DNA from: JAFARZ01 sp035651595
GTDB lineage: Bacteria; Actinomycetota; Actinomycetes; Streptosporangiales; Streptosporangiaceae
Reading direction: 5' to 3'
Assembly: GCA_035651595.1 (NCBI GenBank)
Contig: DASRFJ010000043.1
Location: 1-64,000 of the forward strand
Length of the DNA: 64,000 nucleotides
How positions within the stretch are numbered: position 1 is the first letter of the stretch; each line of letters opens with the position of its first letter. This document shows, one piece after another, positions 17,366 through 25,822 of the stretch. The position numbers and the translations under genes are program-made. The notes under the pieces are model-generated. The model was given only the letters and a program-made list of their open reading frames with translations. It was not told the origin of the DNA and ran no database searches.

Positions 17366-17728
17366 TTATCCCGCGCAGAGCGGCTCCGCGAGTGCTTGCA
17401 GCGGAGTCGCTCCCGGTTTCGGCAGCCAGCCGTGCCTGGCGAGCACGTGGGTCAGCAACGCCAGCGACGCGGGGCTGCCTTCGCCGGCCGCGGCGGCGCG
17501 GGCCGCGGCACACAGCTCGTCCAGCAGGACGGCCGCCTCGCGATTGGCCTGCTGCGCCGCGCTGGCCAGCGCGAACAGCTGCCAGCCGAGGCTGGCGAGC
17601 GCCTGTACGTCGCTCTGATCATCCGCGTCCATGAGGCCTCGGTACAGTGCAAGAAGCCTGTCATCGGAGGTCACCGCACGCAGTGCTTCTGTCCGGCGGG
17701 TATATACAACCCGGTCCAAGTCGCGCAT
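17366..17728 (-). CDS. Small helical protein of unknown function
   Basis: 120 residues from the ATG at 17728, with AAGGAG nine bases upstream. The composition is Ala/Leu-rich and mostly helical (LLALYRGLMDADDQSDVQAL, LFALASAAQQANREAAVLLD). There is no signal peptide or membrane segment, and no family I recognise. It converges on the truncated response regulator, 12 bp away. The untranslated leader holds an inverted repeat (17740–17770) that covers the ribosome site, so expression is probably controlled. Confidence 0.6.
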   Translation of the reverse strand: MRDLDRVVYTRRTEALRAVTSDDRLLALYRGLMDADDQSDVQALASLGWQLFALASAAQQANREAAVLLDELCAAARAAAAGEGSPASLALLTHVLARHGWLPKPGATPLQALAEPLCAG

Positions 17729-17739
17729 AGCACACCGCT

Positions 17740-17770
17740 CCTTCGTGGGTCGATGCTTACCCTACGAAGG
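17740..17770 (-). promoter_or_regulatory. Inverted repeat covering the RBS of the 17366–17728 gene
   Basis: Arms CCTTCGTGGGT (17740–17750) and ACCCTACGAAGG (17759–17770) pair with one bulged base. On the minus-strand mRNA the 3' arm overlaps the AAGGAG ribosome site of the 120-residue protein gene. It could be an RBS-hiding hairpin or a protein-binding operator. Confidence 0.5.
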
Positions 17771-18567
17771 TGCTCCTTCGGCCTCTTTAATTACCGCTTA
17801 AGGCGTGCCGAACTTGCCATCCGGTTCGGTCCGGGACCACCTGCCTGCTGGTGCTCAGCCGCGTTCGACGGGTGGTCCCGGGTGCCCGGGTTACCGGATC
17901 AGGGTCCGGAGCGCATCAAGGATTTGCGCCAGCTCCCCGGCCAGCCGGATTGCCAGCACCATGATCCGCTCGCTACTCGGGCGACGGCGACGAGTCACCA
18001 TCTTTCTCGACCTTCCAGCCTGTTCCGGGCGGGAATGGTCCTCGCCCGGTGCCGGGCGGGCCGTGCCCGGCACGTGCACGGGCTGCTGCCCTGGCGAGGC
18101 TTTGGGTCATTTTGAGGCGTAACGCGCCGTCGGAAGAAGGATACGACCGGGGTCGACCCGTCGTGATTGTCATTTGAGATTTCATCTGATGAATTTTCTT
18201 TACGCACTTGCGTAGCGAAATTGAGCCGACATGAATCGGGGCAATATATGGCTCGATGGGCAGGAGCACCACGGATCGCAGAAGCGCTTTTCTGCCGCTC
18301 TGGTAAAACGCGGCGGCCCCGCCAGCCGCCGGCGGGATAAGCGGAGGGCTTCGATAGGCGGGGATGGGCCCCGGTAACGTGGTGTTTTTGCCTTTCGTGG
18401 TAACGCGGCCCTCGCGTGCGGGGGTTGATCCTCCACGAAGGGGAAATCGTCCACGTTGCTGACGGGCCTGCCGGTGTGCTCGTGTCCCGGTAGCCGCACA
18501 GTGCACTCCAGGCACAGACTGCGCACCGCCGGCCGCACGGCAATCGCGGCCGGGCGGCCCAGGTGAG
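17771..18567. other. Mostly non-coding stretch with an AT-rich patch
   Basis: About 800 bp without a convincing gene other than the possible 36-codon frame. Between about 18160 and 18260 the sequence turns clearly AT-rich (for example TTTGAGATTTCATCTGATGA), unlike the rest of the window. That may mark a promoter, an old insertion or decayed DNA. No repeat ends or transposase pieces were seen. Confidence 0.5.
17891..18001 (-). CDS. Possible 36-residue basic/amphipathic small protein
   Basis: A short frame with GGAAGG nine bases before an ATG at 18001. It starts MVTRRRRPSSERIMVLAI and continues as an amphipathic helix to a stop at 17891. It is the only candidate gene in the stretch 17771–18567. 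The Arg-rich start followed by a hydrophobic helix could bind membrane or nucleic acid. It is weakly supported and could be chance. Confidence 0.25.
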   Translation of the reverse strand: MVTRRRRPSSERIMVLAIRLAGELAQILDALRTLIR

Positions 18568-19032
18568 CTAGAGCTCGCGTTCGTAGACGTACATGAGGTC
18601 GCCGTCGGGGCCGCCGGTGCGGTTGGTGAAGCCGAGGCTTTCGTAGAGGCGGCGGGCCACGTGGTCGGGTTCGTCGACGCCGATGTCCATGGTGTCCGCG
18701 CCGCGGTCGCGGGCCTCGCGGATCGAGGCCTCCATGACGGCGCGGCCCAGGCCCTGGCCGCGCTTGGCCGGAGTCACGTACATCTCGGCCAGGTAGCACT
18801 CCAGGCCGCTGGACCAGATCGCCGGGCGGAAGCGGAGCACGGACAGCGCGTCCGGGCCGGCCCCGCCGAGCATGACCACGGTGTCGCCGCCGCCGCTCAT
18901 GAGCTCCCGCAACCGGGACGCCAGCGCGGCCGGCGGGGGCGTGGGCTCGTCGAACTCGCGGTTGAAGTCGTACAGCAGTTGCCCGATCGCTGGTGCGTCC
19001 GAGGGTTCAGCTCGCCGGACAGAATGAGTCAT
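18568..19032 (-). CDS. GNAT family N-acetyltransferase
   Basis: 154 residues from the ATG at 19032. The acetyl-CoA pyrophosphate loop is RGQGLG (91–96), after strand β4 (LECYLAEMYVTP) and before helix α3 (RAVMEASIREARDRGA). The C-terminal part (VARRLYESLGFTNRTGG) is the usual end of the GNAT fold. These enzymes move an acetyl group from acetyl-CoA to an amine of a small molecule, peptide or protein. The substrate is not predictable. It is divergent from the FAH-family gene at 19144, with 111 bp between them. Confidence 0.9.
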   Translation of the reverse strand: MTHSVRRAEPSDAPAIGQLLYDFNREFDEPTPPPAALASRLRELMSGGGDTVVMLGGAGPDALSVLRFRPAIWSSGLECYLAEMYVTPAKRGQGLGRAVMEASIREARDRGADTMDIGVDEPDHVARRLYESLGFTNRTGGPDGDLMYVYEREL

Positions 19033-19113
19033 GGCCGCACCTTATCCCGGAGCTCATCCGGCGCCCCACTGCATTTTCCGCGCGCGACCAGGTGTAAAAG
19101 TGGAGGTAACGCC

Positions 19114-19129
19114 ACTTGTCTAGACCTTA
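19114..19129. promoter_or_regulatory. DasR-like (GntR) operator candidate before the FAH gene
   Basis: ACTTGTCTAGACCTTA matches 12 of 16 positions of the dre sequence ACTGGTCTAGACCACT bound by the GlcNAc repressor DasR in streptomycetes, including the TGTCTAGACC core. It ends one base before the GGAG ribosome site, a repressing position. Other GntR proteins recognise similar palindromes. Confidence 0.35.
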
Positions 19130-19143
19130 TGGAGTAGCCGCCC

Positions 19144-19986
19144 ATGCGTATCGCCAACCTGTCCGGCCGGCTGGTCATGATCTCCGGCGGGCACGCGGTG
19201 GACGTCGAGCGGGCCAGCGGAGGGCTGTTCGGGTCGTCGCCGCAGGCCATCTACGACCGCTGGGCCGAATTCCGCGCGTGGGCGGCCGAGGCCACCCTGC
19301 CCGACGGCGCGGCATTCGACGTGACCGATCTCGGCGCCCCTGCGCCGCAGCCGCGGCAGCTGCTCGCGGTCGGCCTGAACTACCGCGATCACGTGGCCGA
19401 GTCGGGCTTCACCGTGCCGGATGGGCTGCCACCGATCTTCACCAAGTTCGCGTCCAGCATCACCGGACCGGTCACCTCGGTACGGCTGCCCGCGGGCGGG
19501 CACACCGACTGGGAAATCGAGCTGGTCGCGGTGATCGGCGCGCGCGCCAGGAACGTCGCCGAATCCGCGGCCTGGGACCAGGTGGCCGGGCTGACCGTCG
19601 GCCAGGATCTGTCCGAGCGGATCAGCCAGCTGGCCGGGCCAGCACCGCAGTTCAGCCTCGGCAAGTCGCTGCCCGGCTTCACGCCGATGGGCCCGTGGCT
19701 GGTCACCCCCGACGAATTTATTAATCCGAACGACCTGGGGTTGCTCGCTACGATCAACGGTGAACAGGTGCAAAAGGCGCGTACCAGCGACCTGATCTTT
19801 TCCGTTCCGGCGCTCGTATCCCGGTTGTCCGAACGGCTTGCCTTGCTCCCCGGCGACGTGATCTTCACTGGCACGCCGGCCGGCGTCGGGCTTGGCCGTG
19901 AACCGCAGCGCTGGCTCGCCGAAGGCGATGTCCTGGTCAGCACCATCGAGGGGATCGGTGAGCTGCGCCAGCGGTTCACGGCATAA
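19144..19986 (+). CDS. Fumarylacetoacetate hydrolase (FAH) family protein
   Basis: 280 residues; the GGAG site lies nine bases before the ATG. The FAH-fold metal ligands are visible: Glu124 and Glu126 (DWEIEL) and Asp155 (TVGQDLS). Also present are GLNYRDHVAESG (78–88), KSLPGFTPMGPW, and GDVIFTGTPAGVG at the end. FAH-family enzymes hydrolyse or decarboxylate/isomerise β-keto acids in aromatic and sugar-acid breakdown, as in 2-hydroxyhepta-2,4-diene-1,7-dioate isomerase. An HpaD-like dioxygenase gene lies 2.5 kb away, so a role after aromatic ring cleavage is possible. The two genes are not in one operon. Confidence 0.92.
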   Translation: MRIANLSGRLVMISGGHAVDVERASGGLFGSSPQAIYDRWAEFRAWAAEATLPDGAAFDVTDLGAPAPQPRQLLAVGLNYRDHVAESGFTVPDGLPPIFTKFASSITGPVTSVRLPAGGHTDWEIELVAVIGARARNVAESAAWDQVAGLTVGQDLSERISQLAGPAPQFSLGKSLPGFTPMGPWLVTPDEFINPNDLGLLATINGEQVQKARTSDLIFSVPALVSRLSERLALLPGDVIFTGTPAGVGLGREPQRWLAEGDVLVSTIEGIGELRQRFTA

Positions 19987-19991
19987 GCGGA

Positions 19992-21383
19992 TTAAGGCAG
20001 GTGCCACGCCTGGTTGGCGTTGCCGGTGCAGTCCCAGATCTGCAACTGCGTGCCTGGAGTAGTAGAGAAGCCCGTGTCGTCCAGGCACTTGCCCGACTGC
20101 GGGTTGAACAACGAGCCGTTTGATTGCGGGATGAACACTTGCGCGCCGGTGTTATTGCAGTCGTACAGGTCGACGGTCGTCCCGTTGGCCGTTCCGCCGC
20201 CGTCGATATCCATGCACTTGCCGAGCGCGTGCAGCGTGCTGCCGGCCTGGACCACCGTCCACTGCTGCGCGTTGGTGCCGTTGCACGTGTAGACCTGCAC
20301 CGGCGTGAAGTTCGCCGAGTTCGCGCCCCGCACGTCCACGCACAGTCCGCCGTACCCGGTGATCTGGCCGGTCACGCCGCCGCCACCGCCGTTGTTACCG
20401 CCGGCCGTGGTGTACGCGGCCACGTACGCCACGCTCATCGTGCCGCCGGACGCCGTCGAGCCGGTCGGCGTGGTGCAGCCGCACACGCCGTTGGGGAAGC
20501 CGCCGCCCATCGCCAGGTCCAGGAGAATGGACAGGTTGTGGTCGAACGCGGCCTGCCACGTAGCCGTGCCCACCTGGCCCTCGCTGACGCTGAAGTACGA
20601 GTTCCCGTCGAGGTAGAACGTGATCGACTCGTTCGAGGTGTTGGTCCGGTTCAGGATCATCGTGTACGTGTGGAACCCGCCCTGGCAGCCGCCGCATGCG
20701 CGCAGGCCGCTGCCGATGCCGTTGCCCTCGTTGCAGGGGCCGCCGGGGAAGGTGCCGCAGTGGATGGTGCCGGCTACCTCGGACAGCGCGTTGACATCCT
20801 CCATGATGTCGATCTCGCCATTCTCCGGCCACTGGCCTGGGCCGAGCATCCAGAATGCCGGCCAGTAGCCGAGACCGCCGTTCGGCTGCTGGATTGACGC
20901 GGTCACCTCCAGCTCACCGCCGGCCGGCGCGCCCACGTTGGCACTGGTCGTCTGGACGCGGCCGGAGGTCCACGAGCTGCCGCCGCCCAGCGCCGTGAGG
21001 TCGAGGTTCCCGTTGCCGTCGAGGTGGACGTTGCTCGTCGAGTTCGTCATCGTCTCGATCTCGCCGGTGCCGAAGTTCGAGCCGGGCCCGGTGTCGTACA
21101 TCCATTGCGAGTCGATGCCCGAGCCCGCACCGCCGTTGAAGTCGTCGCTGAACACCGTCGACCAGCCCGATGGCGGCGGCGGCACCGCGTTCGGGACCGC
21201 GGCGGGCCCGGCGACACCCGCCGACGCGGTGGGCATCACGGCCACGGTCAGCGTGCACGCCGGGATCACGATGGCGAGCAGCGCCAGCCACCGGGGCCGG
21301 CGGAACCGCCGCCGGGCGAACGAGACGAGTGGACCGCGCCGCGAGCGCAAGAACCGCGGAACGCGCGGTGCATTTCCGGCCAT
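19992..21383 (-). CDS. Secreted GH16 family β-glucanase with C-terminal ricin-type lectin domain
   Basis: 463 residues. A long Arg-rich N-terminus leads into a hydrophobic signal segment (about 30–55), so the protein is exported. The GH16 catalytic motif is GEIDIMEDVN, with nucleophile Glu190, Asp192 and acid/base Glu195. WPAFWMLG before it is typical of family 16 endo-β-1,3(4)-glucanases. A Gly linker (about 325–338) joins a ricin β-trefoil carbohydrate-binding module with QQW and QAW repeats. The RBS AGGGAGG lies before the ATG at 21383. A perfect palindromic operator lies 33 bp upstream. It should degrade β-glucans outside the cell. Confidence 0.94.
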   Translation of the reverse strand: MAGNAPRVPRFLRSRRGPLVSFARRRFRRPRWLALLAIVIPACTLTVAVMPTASAGVAGPAAVPNAVPPPPSGWSTVFSDDFNGGAGSGIDSQWMYDTGPGSNFGTGEIETMTNSTSNVHLDGNGNLDLTALGGGSSWTSGRVQTTSANVGAPAGGELEVTASIQQPNGGLGYWPAFWMLGPGQWPENGEIDIMEDVNALSEVAGTIHCGTFPGGPCNEGNGIGSGLRACGGCQGGFHTYTMILNRTNTSNESITFYLDGNSYFSVSEGQVGTATWQAAFDHNLSILLDLAMGGGFPNGVCGCTTPTGSTASGGTMSVAYVAAYTTAGGNNGGGGGVTGQITGYGGLCVDVRGANSANFTPVQVYTCNGTNAQQWTVVQAGSTLHALGKCMDIDGGGTANGTTVDLYDCNNTGAQVFIPQSNGSLFNPQSGKCLDDTGFSTTPGTQLQIWDCTGNANQAWHLP

Positions 21384-21416
21384 ACTCTGGCCTCCCTACC
21401 CGCTCCTGGAGCCAAC

Positions 21417-21439
21417 CTTATAGGAAAGTTTCCTATAAG
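21417..21439. promoter_or_regulatory. Perfect 23-bp palindromic operator upstream of the GH16 gene
   Basis: Arms CTTATAGGAAA and TTTCCTATAAG around a central G are exact reverse complements. The site lies 33 bp upstream of the GH16 start. A near copy precedes the sugar-binding-protein gene at 63792–63814, beside a ROK-family regulator gene. A ROK repressor is the likeliest ligand. Confidence 0.75.
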
Positions 21440-21509
21440 TGGACTGAATGTAATTCCGGCTCCACGCTGGGTCAACGGGAACGCGCGTTTAAAAGACGTT
21501 AAAACCTGG

Positions 21510-22055
21510 TCATCGAGTCGCCCGCAGTGCGGCCATGGGCTCGGGCAAGTCCATTTCCGCGAACGCGGCCGGCCAGTCGGCCCTGGTGTACCCGCTGCCC
21601 AGGTCGGTGTGGTGCAGTTCGACCTCGATCAGCCGCTTCGGCAGGATCAGCCGGGCCGGGAACATTTCGGGCTGCACCATGCTGACGGCGGTCTGCCACG
21701 CCTCGGCCGGCACCCGGACCGCCTCGGACGCGAACGCGGCGGCCGACGCGGCGACGTCCGCGAGCTGCTCGGCCGCGGCCCGCCCCGCGCCGGCCTCGAT
21801 GTCAGCGTCGCGGGCCTGCTTGCTCCGGTAGCCGGGGGTTTCCACGCCGGTGCGCGCCCAGATCAGCAGGTTCCGCAGCCCGTCAGCGTTCCTGGCCAGG
21901 TGCGTCAGCACGTGCCCGCGGGTCCAGCCCGGCAGCAGTGAGGGCTCGGCGATCGCGCCGTCGTCCAGCGACTCGACCGTCACCAGCAGGCGCCGCGTCG
22001 CGTCGTCGATCATCCCGATCACGTCATCGTCCACGCCGCCAATTATTGCGGACAT
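21510..22055 (-). CDS. Maleylpyruvate isomerase-family (mycothiol-dependent, DinB-fold) enzyme
   Basis: 181 residues from the ATG at 22055; an ATG 12 nt upstream is also possible. The N-terminal MDMPI/DinB signature is clear (LLPGWTRGHVLTHLARNADG), with metal-binding His residues in this segment and in EVELHHTDL. Family members form a four-helix bundle that binds a divalent metal and, in characterised cases, use mycothiol for isomerase or S-transferase reactions, as in gentisate breakdown. The reaction of this member is unknown. It is transcribed towards the GH16 gene operator. Confidence 0.83.
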   Translation of the reverse strand: MSAIIGGVDDDVIGMIDDATRRLLVTVESLDDGAIAEPSLLPGWTRGHVLTHLARNADGLRNLLIWARTGVETPGYRSKQARDADIEAGAGRAAAEQLADVAASAAAFASEAVRVPAEAWQTAVSMVQPEMFPARLILPKRLIEVELHHTDLGSGYTRADWPAAFAEMDLPEPMAALRATR

Positions 22056-22212
22056 GAACCTGCCCATTTCGGGCGGGTGACCGTCCGCGCATGCCGCCGC
22101 CGCGGCCAACGAGTGCCGGGGTCGGCTGCTGTGCTAGTTGCCCGCAATGCCCCGGTTTGTTCCAGCATTTCCGTGCCGTTCAGCGATCCGCCCGGGCTCG
22201 GCGCAGCGCTCG

Positions 22213-22356
22213 AAAAAGATTGCGGACACTTACCCCCCCGAATCGGGGGGGTAAGCCATCGTCACCCGGAGGGTGGTCGCATCCGCGAGAAGATTTTGTT
22301 TGCGCTGGTCAGGAGACCGCTCGGGTCAATCTTCTTGGTCAGTGTCCGCAATGATC
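22213..22356. repeat. Palindromic repeat family 2, copy with an internal insert
   Basis: The left part (22213–22255) nearly equals that of the copy at 32116: GATTGCGGACACTTAC, seven C, a short loop, seven G, GTAAG. The matching right end, AGTGTCCGCAAT, occurs only at 22341–22352. About 85 bp (22256–22340) therefore lie inside the stem. That insert has its own 8-bp inverted repeat (AGAAGATT/AATCTTCT). Confidence 0.8.
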
Positions 22357-22512
22357 CGGCCACCCGAGGGAGCGCCGGATAAATAGTGATTTGTCCGGAA
22401 TGTGCGCGCGCGTGGGGCGGAATGTGCGCGCGCAAGGATGGCGTGGGGCGCGGGGCCGGGGCGGGGCGGTTGGGCGCTCGGCTCGGGGCGGGACGAGACG
22501 TATCGTGCTGGT
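22357..22512. promoter_or_regulatory. Upstream region of the dioxygenase gene; possibly leaderless
   Basis: No gene is seen here. TATCGT lies seven bases before the ATG at 22513, without a ribosome site, which suggests a -10 box and a leaderless transcript. The preceding 70 bp are extremely G-rich. Confidence 0.35.
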
Positions 22513-23490
22513 ATGGAGCCTCCCGACATCGTGCGGTCCGCGTACGCGGAGCTCATAGTCACGGACCTGGACCGGGCCCGGTGGTTCTGGGTGGACGTGC
22601 TCGGCTTCGCCGTCACCGAGGCCGAATCCGACGCGCTGTACCTGCGCGGCTACGACGAGCTCACGCACCATAACCTCGTCCTTCGCGAAGGAAACGCACC
22701 CGCCGCCGCCCGGCTGGCGTTCCGCGTCCGCGGCACGGCGGACCTCGCAAAAGCCGAGCGGTTCTACCCGGCCGCCAGGCGCATCCCCAAGGGAACGACG
22801 CCAGGCATCGGCGAAGCGGTCCGCGTCGCGGACCCGCTCGGCTTCACCGTGGAGTTCTTCGCCGAGGCCGACCATCCCGAACGCCTCCAGCAGCGCTACG
22901 ACGTCCACAAAGGCGCCGAAATCGCCAGGCTCGACCACTTCAACATCGTCGTCCCCGACGTCAGGGAGGCGTACGAGTACTACACCGGTCTCGGCTTCGG
23001 GCTGTCCGAGACGATCGAGGACGACCAGACGCTGTACGCCGCGTGGATGTACCGCAAGCAGACCGTGCACGACGTCGCGTTCACCGGCGGCGACGGGCCG
23101 CGGCTGCACCACCTCGGCTTCTTCGCCCACGAGTCGCACCAGGTGCTGCGCGTCTGCGACATCCTTGGCGCGCTGCACCAGGAGCACCACATCGAGCGCG
23201 GCCCGGGCCGTCATGGCGTGTCCAACGCGATGTACGTGTACCTGCGCGACCCGGACGGGCACCGGCTGGAGATTTACACCAGCGACTACTACACCGGCGA
23301 CCCGGACCACCCGACGCTGCGATGGGACGTGCACGACCCGAGGCGCCGTGACTTCTGGGGCAACCAGGTTGTCCCCTCCTGGTACACCGAGGCGACCACC
23401 GTCCTGGACCTGGACGGCGCACCCAGGAAACTCGTCAAGCAAGAGCAGGCCCCGGAGAAAACCGTGGGCGCCGACGGATTCAGCCGGTAA
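22513..23490 (+). CDS. hpaD: 3,4-dihydroxyphenylacetate 2,3-dioxygenase-like extradiol dioxygenase
   Basis: 325 residues from the ATG at 22513. The frame is open further upstream without an RBS. It has two vicinal-oxygen-chelate domains. The second holds the metal triad His142 (LDHFNIVVPD), His200 (LHHLGFF) and Glu253 (HRLEIYTSDYY), as in the Fe/Mn homoprotocatechuate dioxygenases. It would open the ring of 3,4-dihydroxyphenylacetate next to the diol. The other hpa genes are absent apart from the FAH-family gene at 19144. Its stop overlaps the end of the converging ABC permease gene by 11 bp. Confidence 0.9.
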   Translation: MEPPDIVRSAYAELIVTDLDRARWFWVDVLGFAVTEAESDALYLRGYDELTHHNLVLREGNAPAAARLAFRVRGTADLAKAERFYPAARRIPKGTTPGIGEAVRVADPLGFTVEFFAEADHPERLQQRYDVHKGAEIARLDHFNIVVPDVREAYEYYTGLGFGLSETIEDDQTLYAAWMYRKQTVHDVAFTGGDGPRLHHLGFFAHESHQVLRVCDILGALHQEHHIERGPGRHGVSNAMYVYLRDPDGHRLEIYTSDYYTGDPDHPTLRWDVHDPRRRDFWGNQVVPSWYTEATTVLDLDGAPRKLVKQEQAPEKTVGADGFSR

Positions 23491-25813
23491 CAAGTTCGGG
23501 TTCGTGCAACCACCGCTCGTTCCGCATAAATCCGGACATGGTACGGCGGGCCAGCGCCACGGCCGCGGACGTGGCGACGACCACGGAAATACACACCACA
23601 AAAGCCACCACCAGCACCGAAGGACCGGCGTAGATCTCCGCGCCGAGTCCGCTCGACCGGCCCTGCATGTTGATCAGCCGCGGCGCCACCACCAGCCCGG
23701 CGGCCAGCCCGCCGGTCACCCCGATCAGCGTGAGAATCGTGGTGTTCACCACCAGCGTGGCCATCACCTGGCGGGGAGTCAGCCCGAGAGCGGCGAGCAC
23801 GCCGGTCTCGTGCCGGTGATCGCGCAGCCCGATCGCGGTCGCGGTGAGCAGGTTCGCCAGCGCGATCACCGCGAGGATCACCACCGACACCACGATCACC
23901 ACCCGCACGACGCCCAGGCTGTCCGCCGGGTTGGCCACCTCGGACACCGACAGCCCGCTCCCCGACAGCCCGCTCCCCGACAGCCGCTGCTCCGCCGCCG
24001 CGGCGGACACCCCGGGCCGCAGTTGCACGCTGTAGTACTGCGGCGGCTGCGGCGGGACCTTGGCCGCCGTCAGGGAGTCCCGGCCGAATGCCAGCACGTC
24101 GCCGTTGTCGACCGGGTCAAGAACCCGGCCGACGATGCGCACGGTCACGTTCGTGCCGTCAATCGAGACGGTCACCCACTCACCGACCGACAGGCCGGTC
24201 AGGTCGAGAAAACCCTGTCCGGCCACCGCCTGGAGCGGCGAGTCGTACATCGACCCCTGCACGACGTGGAACGGGTACCGTCCCGCTCCGGCAGAGCGTC
24301 CGATGGCCAGCGCGGTGAACGTTCCGTTACCTCCCGGCACCAGCGTGGGGAACGAGTCGGCCGGAAATGCGGCTTTGACCTGTGCTCGGTCGCTGTCCTG
24401 GACGCGCGCGGCGGCTGCCCCGGTCACGTTGAGCGTCGCCGCCAGCCCGATCCGCGCCGGATCCCTGCTGAACCCGTCGATGGTCGACCAGCAGCTCAGC
24501 GCGATCGTGATGACCATCAGCGGGATCGCCACCCCGAACACGGTCAGCAGCGCCGGCAGCCGCCGGGTCAGCGAGTCCCTGGCGCCGAGCACCAGCGGGG
24601 CCGGCAGGTGCACCAGCAGGCCGAGCCGGGCGATCCTGGACAGGTGGCCACGCGGCGGGGTGACCCGCACCGCGGCAACGGGGGACACCCGGCCGGCCCA
24701 CCACGCCGGGATCACGGTGGCCACCGCGACCGTCGCCACCACCCCGGCCGCGATCAGCGTCACCGACCAGCCGGGCAGCGATGCCAGGCCGACGGCCGAC
24801 CCGGCCGGCGGCCGCACGAACGCCGGCGCGGTCGCCACCCGGGCCGCGAGCACGCCGAGACAGGCGCCGGCGATGCCGAGCAGCGTCTGCGTGCCGACCA
24901 GCATGCGGACCACCTGCCCTGGCGTGAAACCCAGGGCCTTGAGCATGGCGATGTCCTGGCGGTACATGAGCACCCGCCCGGCGGTCACGTTCGCGATCGC
25001 GCACGGCGCGGCGACCAGCGCGATGATGCCGAACACCGCGAGCAGCAGCCCCACCAGCCGGTCATTGCTGGCCATGGACGCCTCCACCTGCGCCGCGGTC
25101 GAGAAGCGCTGCACGGAGCCCGGGTACGCCTGGTTGATGCCCTGCGCGACCTCGCCCTCGACCACCGGGGACGTGCTGGTGAGCCGCAGGTCGGCGACCT
25201 GTTCCTGGTTACTCGGGTCCGGTTGCACCTGGTCCAGCGCGGCCGGCTGAACCCAGATCAGGCCGGGCGTCCACTGCGGGTAGAACCCCTGATCGGCCGT
25301 ATCGGCTATTCCGATTATTTTCAGCGGAACGACGCGGGCATGGCCGCTCTGGACCCGGATCTGGTCACCAAGGCGGACGTGCACGGCGGCGGCGAACGAG
25401 GCCTCGACGACAACCCCGTCGCCATCCCCGGTGCGCAGCCAGCTGCCCGCCACCACGATCGGCATGGATATCCGCGGCAGCATGGACGGCTTCATGGCGA
25501 TCAGCTGCACATTCGCCGTCGGCTGCGCCGCCAGCGTGGCCGGTGCCGTCTGGTACGGTCCCCCGGCTTCCTGCACGCCGGACACAGAACCGAGCTCGGC
25601 CGGCGCTTGCCCTGGCGGGAACTTGAGGTAGACGACCATGTCCGCGCCGTGCGTGCGGGCGAACAGGGCCTGCCACGGGTTGACGGCGCCTTTCAGCAGC
25701 ATGGTGGCGAGCACCAGGGCGGCGACCACGCCGGCCACCGCGCCGATCGTGAGCAGGGCCTGCCCGTGGCGGGCGCGCAGGTCCGCGCGCGCCCACCGGA
25801 TGGTCCCGCGCAC
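23480..25813 (-). CDS. ABC transporter permease with two FtsX domains
   Basis: 777 residues from a GTG at 25813. A first membrane helix (about 18–42) is followed by a large extracytoplasmic domain, then a bundle of helices with AMLKALGFTPGQVVRMLVG. A second domain ends in GVLAALGLTPRQVMATLVV. This is the duplicated FtsX/MacB-type design of exporters acting on lipids, lipoproteins or antimicrobials. A short tandem repeat encodes LSGSGLSGSGLSVS near residue 620. It lies 9 bp after its ATPase gene and follows a PadR repressor gene, so the three form one operon. Confidence 0.93.
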   Translation of the reverse strand: MRGTIRWARADLRARHGQALLTIGAVAGVVAALVLATMLLKGAVNPWQALFARTHGADMVVYLKFPPGQAPAELGSVSGVQEAGGPYQTAPATLAAQPTANVQLIAMKPSMLPRISMPIVVAGSWLRTGDGDGVVVEASFAAAVHVRLGDQIRVQSGHARVVPLKIIGIADTADQGFYPQWTPGLIWVQPAALDQVQPDPSNQEQVADLRLTSTSPVVEGEVAQGINQAYPGSVQRFSTAAQVEASMASNDRLVGLLLAVFGIIALVAAPCAIANVTAGRVLMYRQDIAMLKALGFTPGQVVRMLVGTQTLLGIAGACLGVLAARVATAPAFVRPPAGSAVGLASLPGWSVTLIAAGVVATVAVATVIPAWWAGRVSPVAAVRVTPPRGHLSRIARLGLLVHLPAPLVLGARDSLTRRLPALLTVFGVAIPLMVITIALSCWSTIDGFSRDPARIGLAATLNVTGAAAARVQDSDRAQVKAAFPADSFPTLVPGGNGTFTALAIGRSAGAGRYPFHVVQGSMYDSPLQAVAGQGFLDLTGLSVGEWVTVSIDGTNVTVRIVGRVLDPVDNGDVLAFGRDSLTAAKVPPQPPQYYSVQLRPGVSAAAAEQRLSGSGLSGSGLSVSEVANPADSLGVVRVVIVVSVVILAVIALANLLTATAIGLRDHRHETGVLAALGLTPRQVMATLVVNTTILTLIGVTGGLAAGLVVAPRLINMQGRSSGLGAEIYAGPSVLVVAFVVCISVVVATSAAVALARRTMSGFMRNERWLHEPELVTG

Positions 25814-25822
25814 GGGAAGCCG

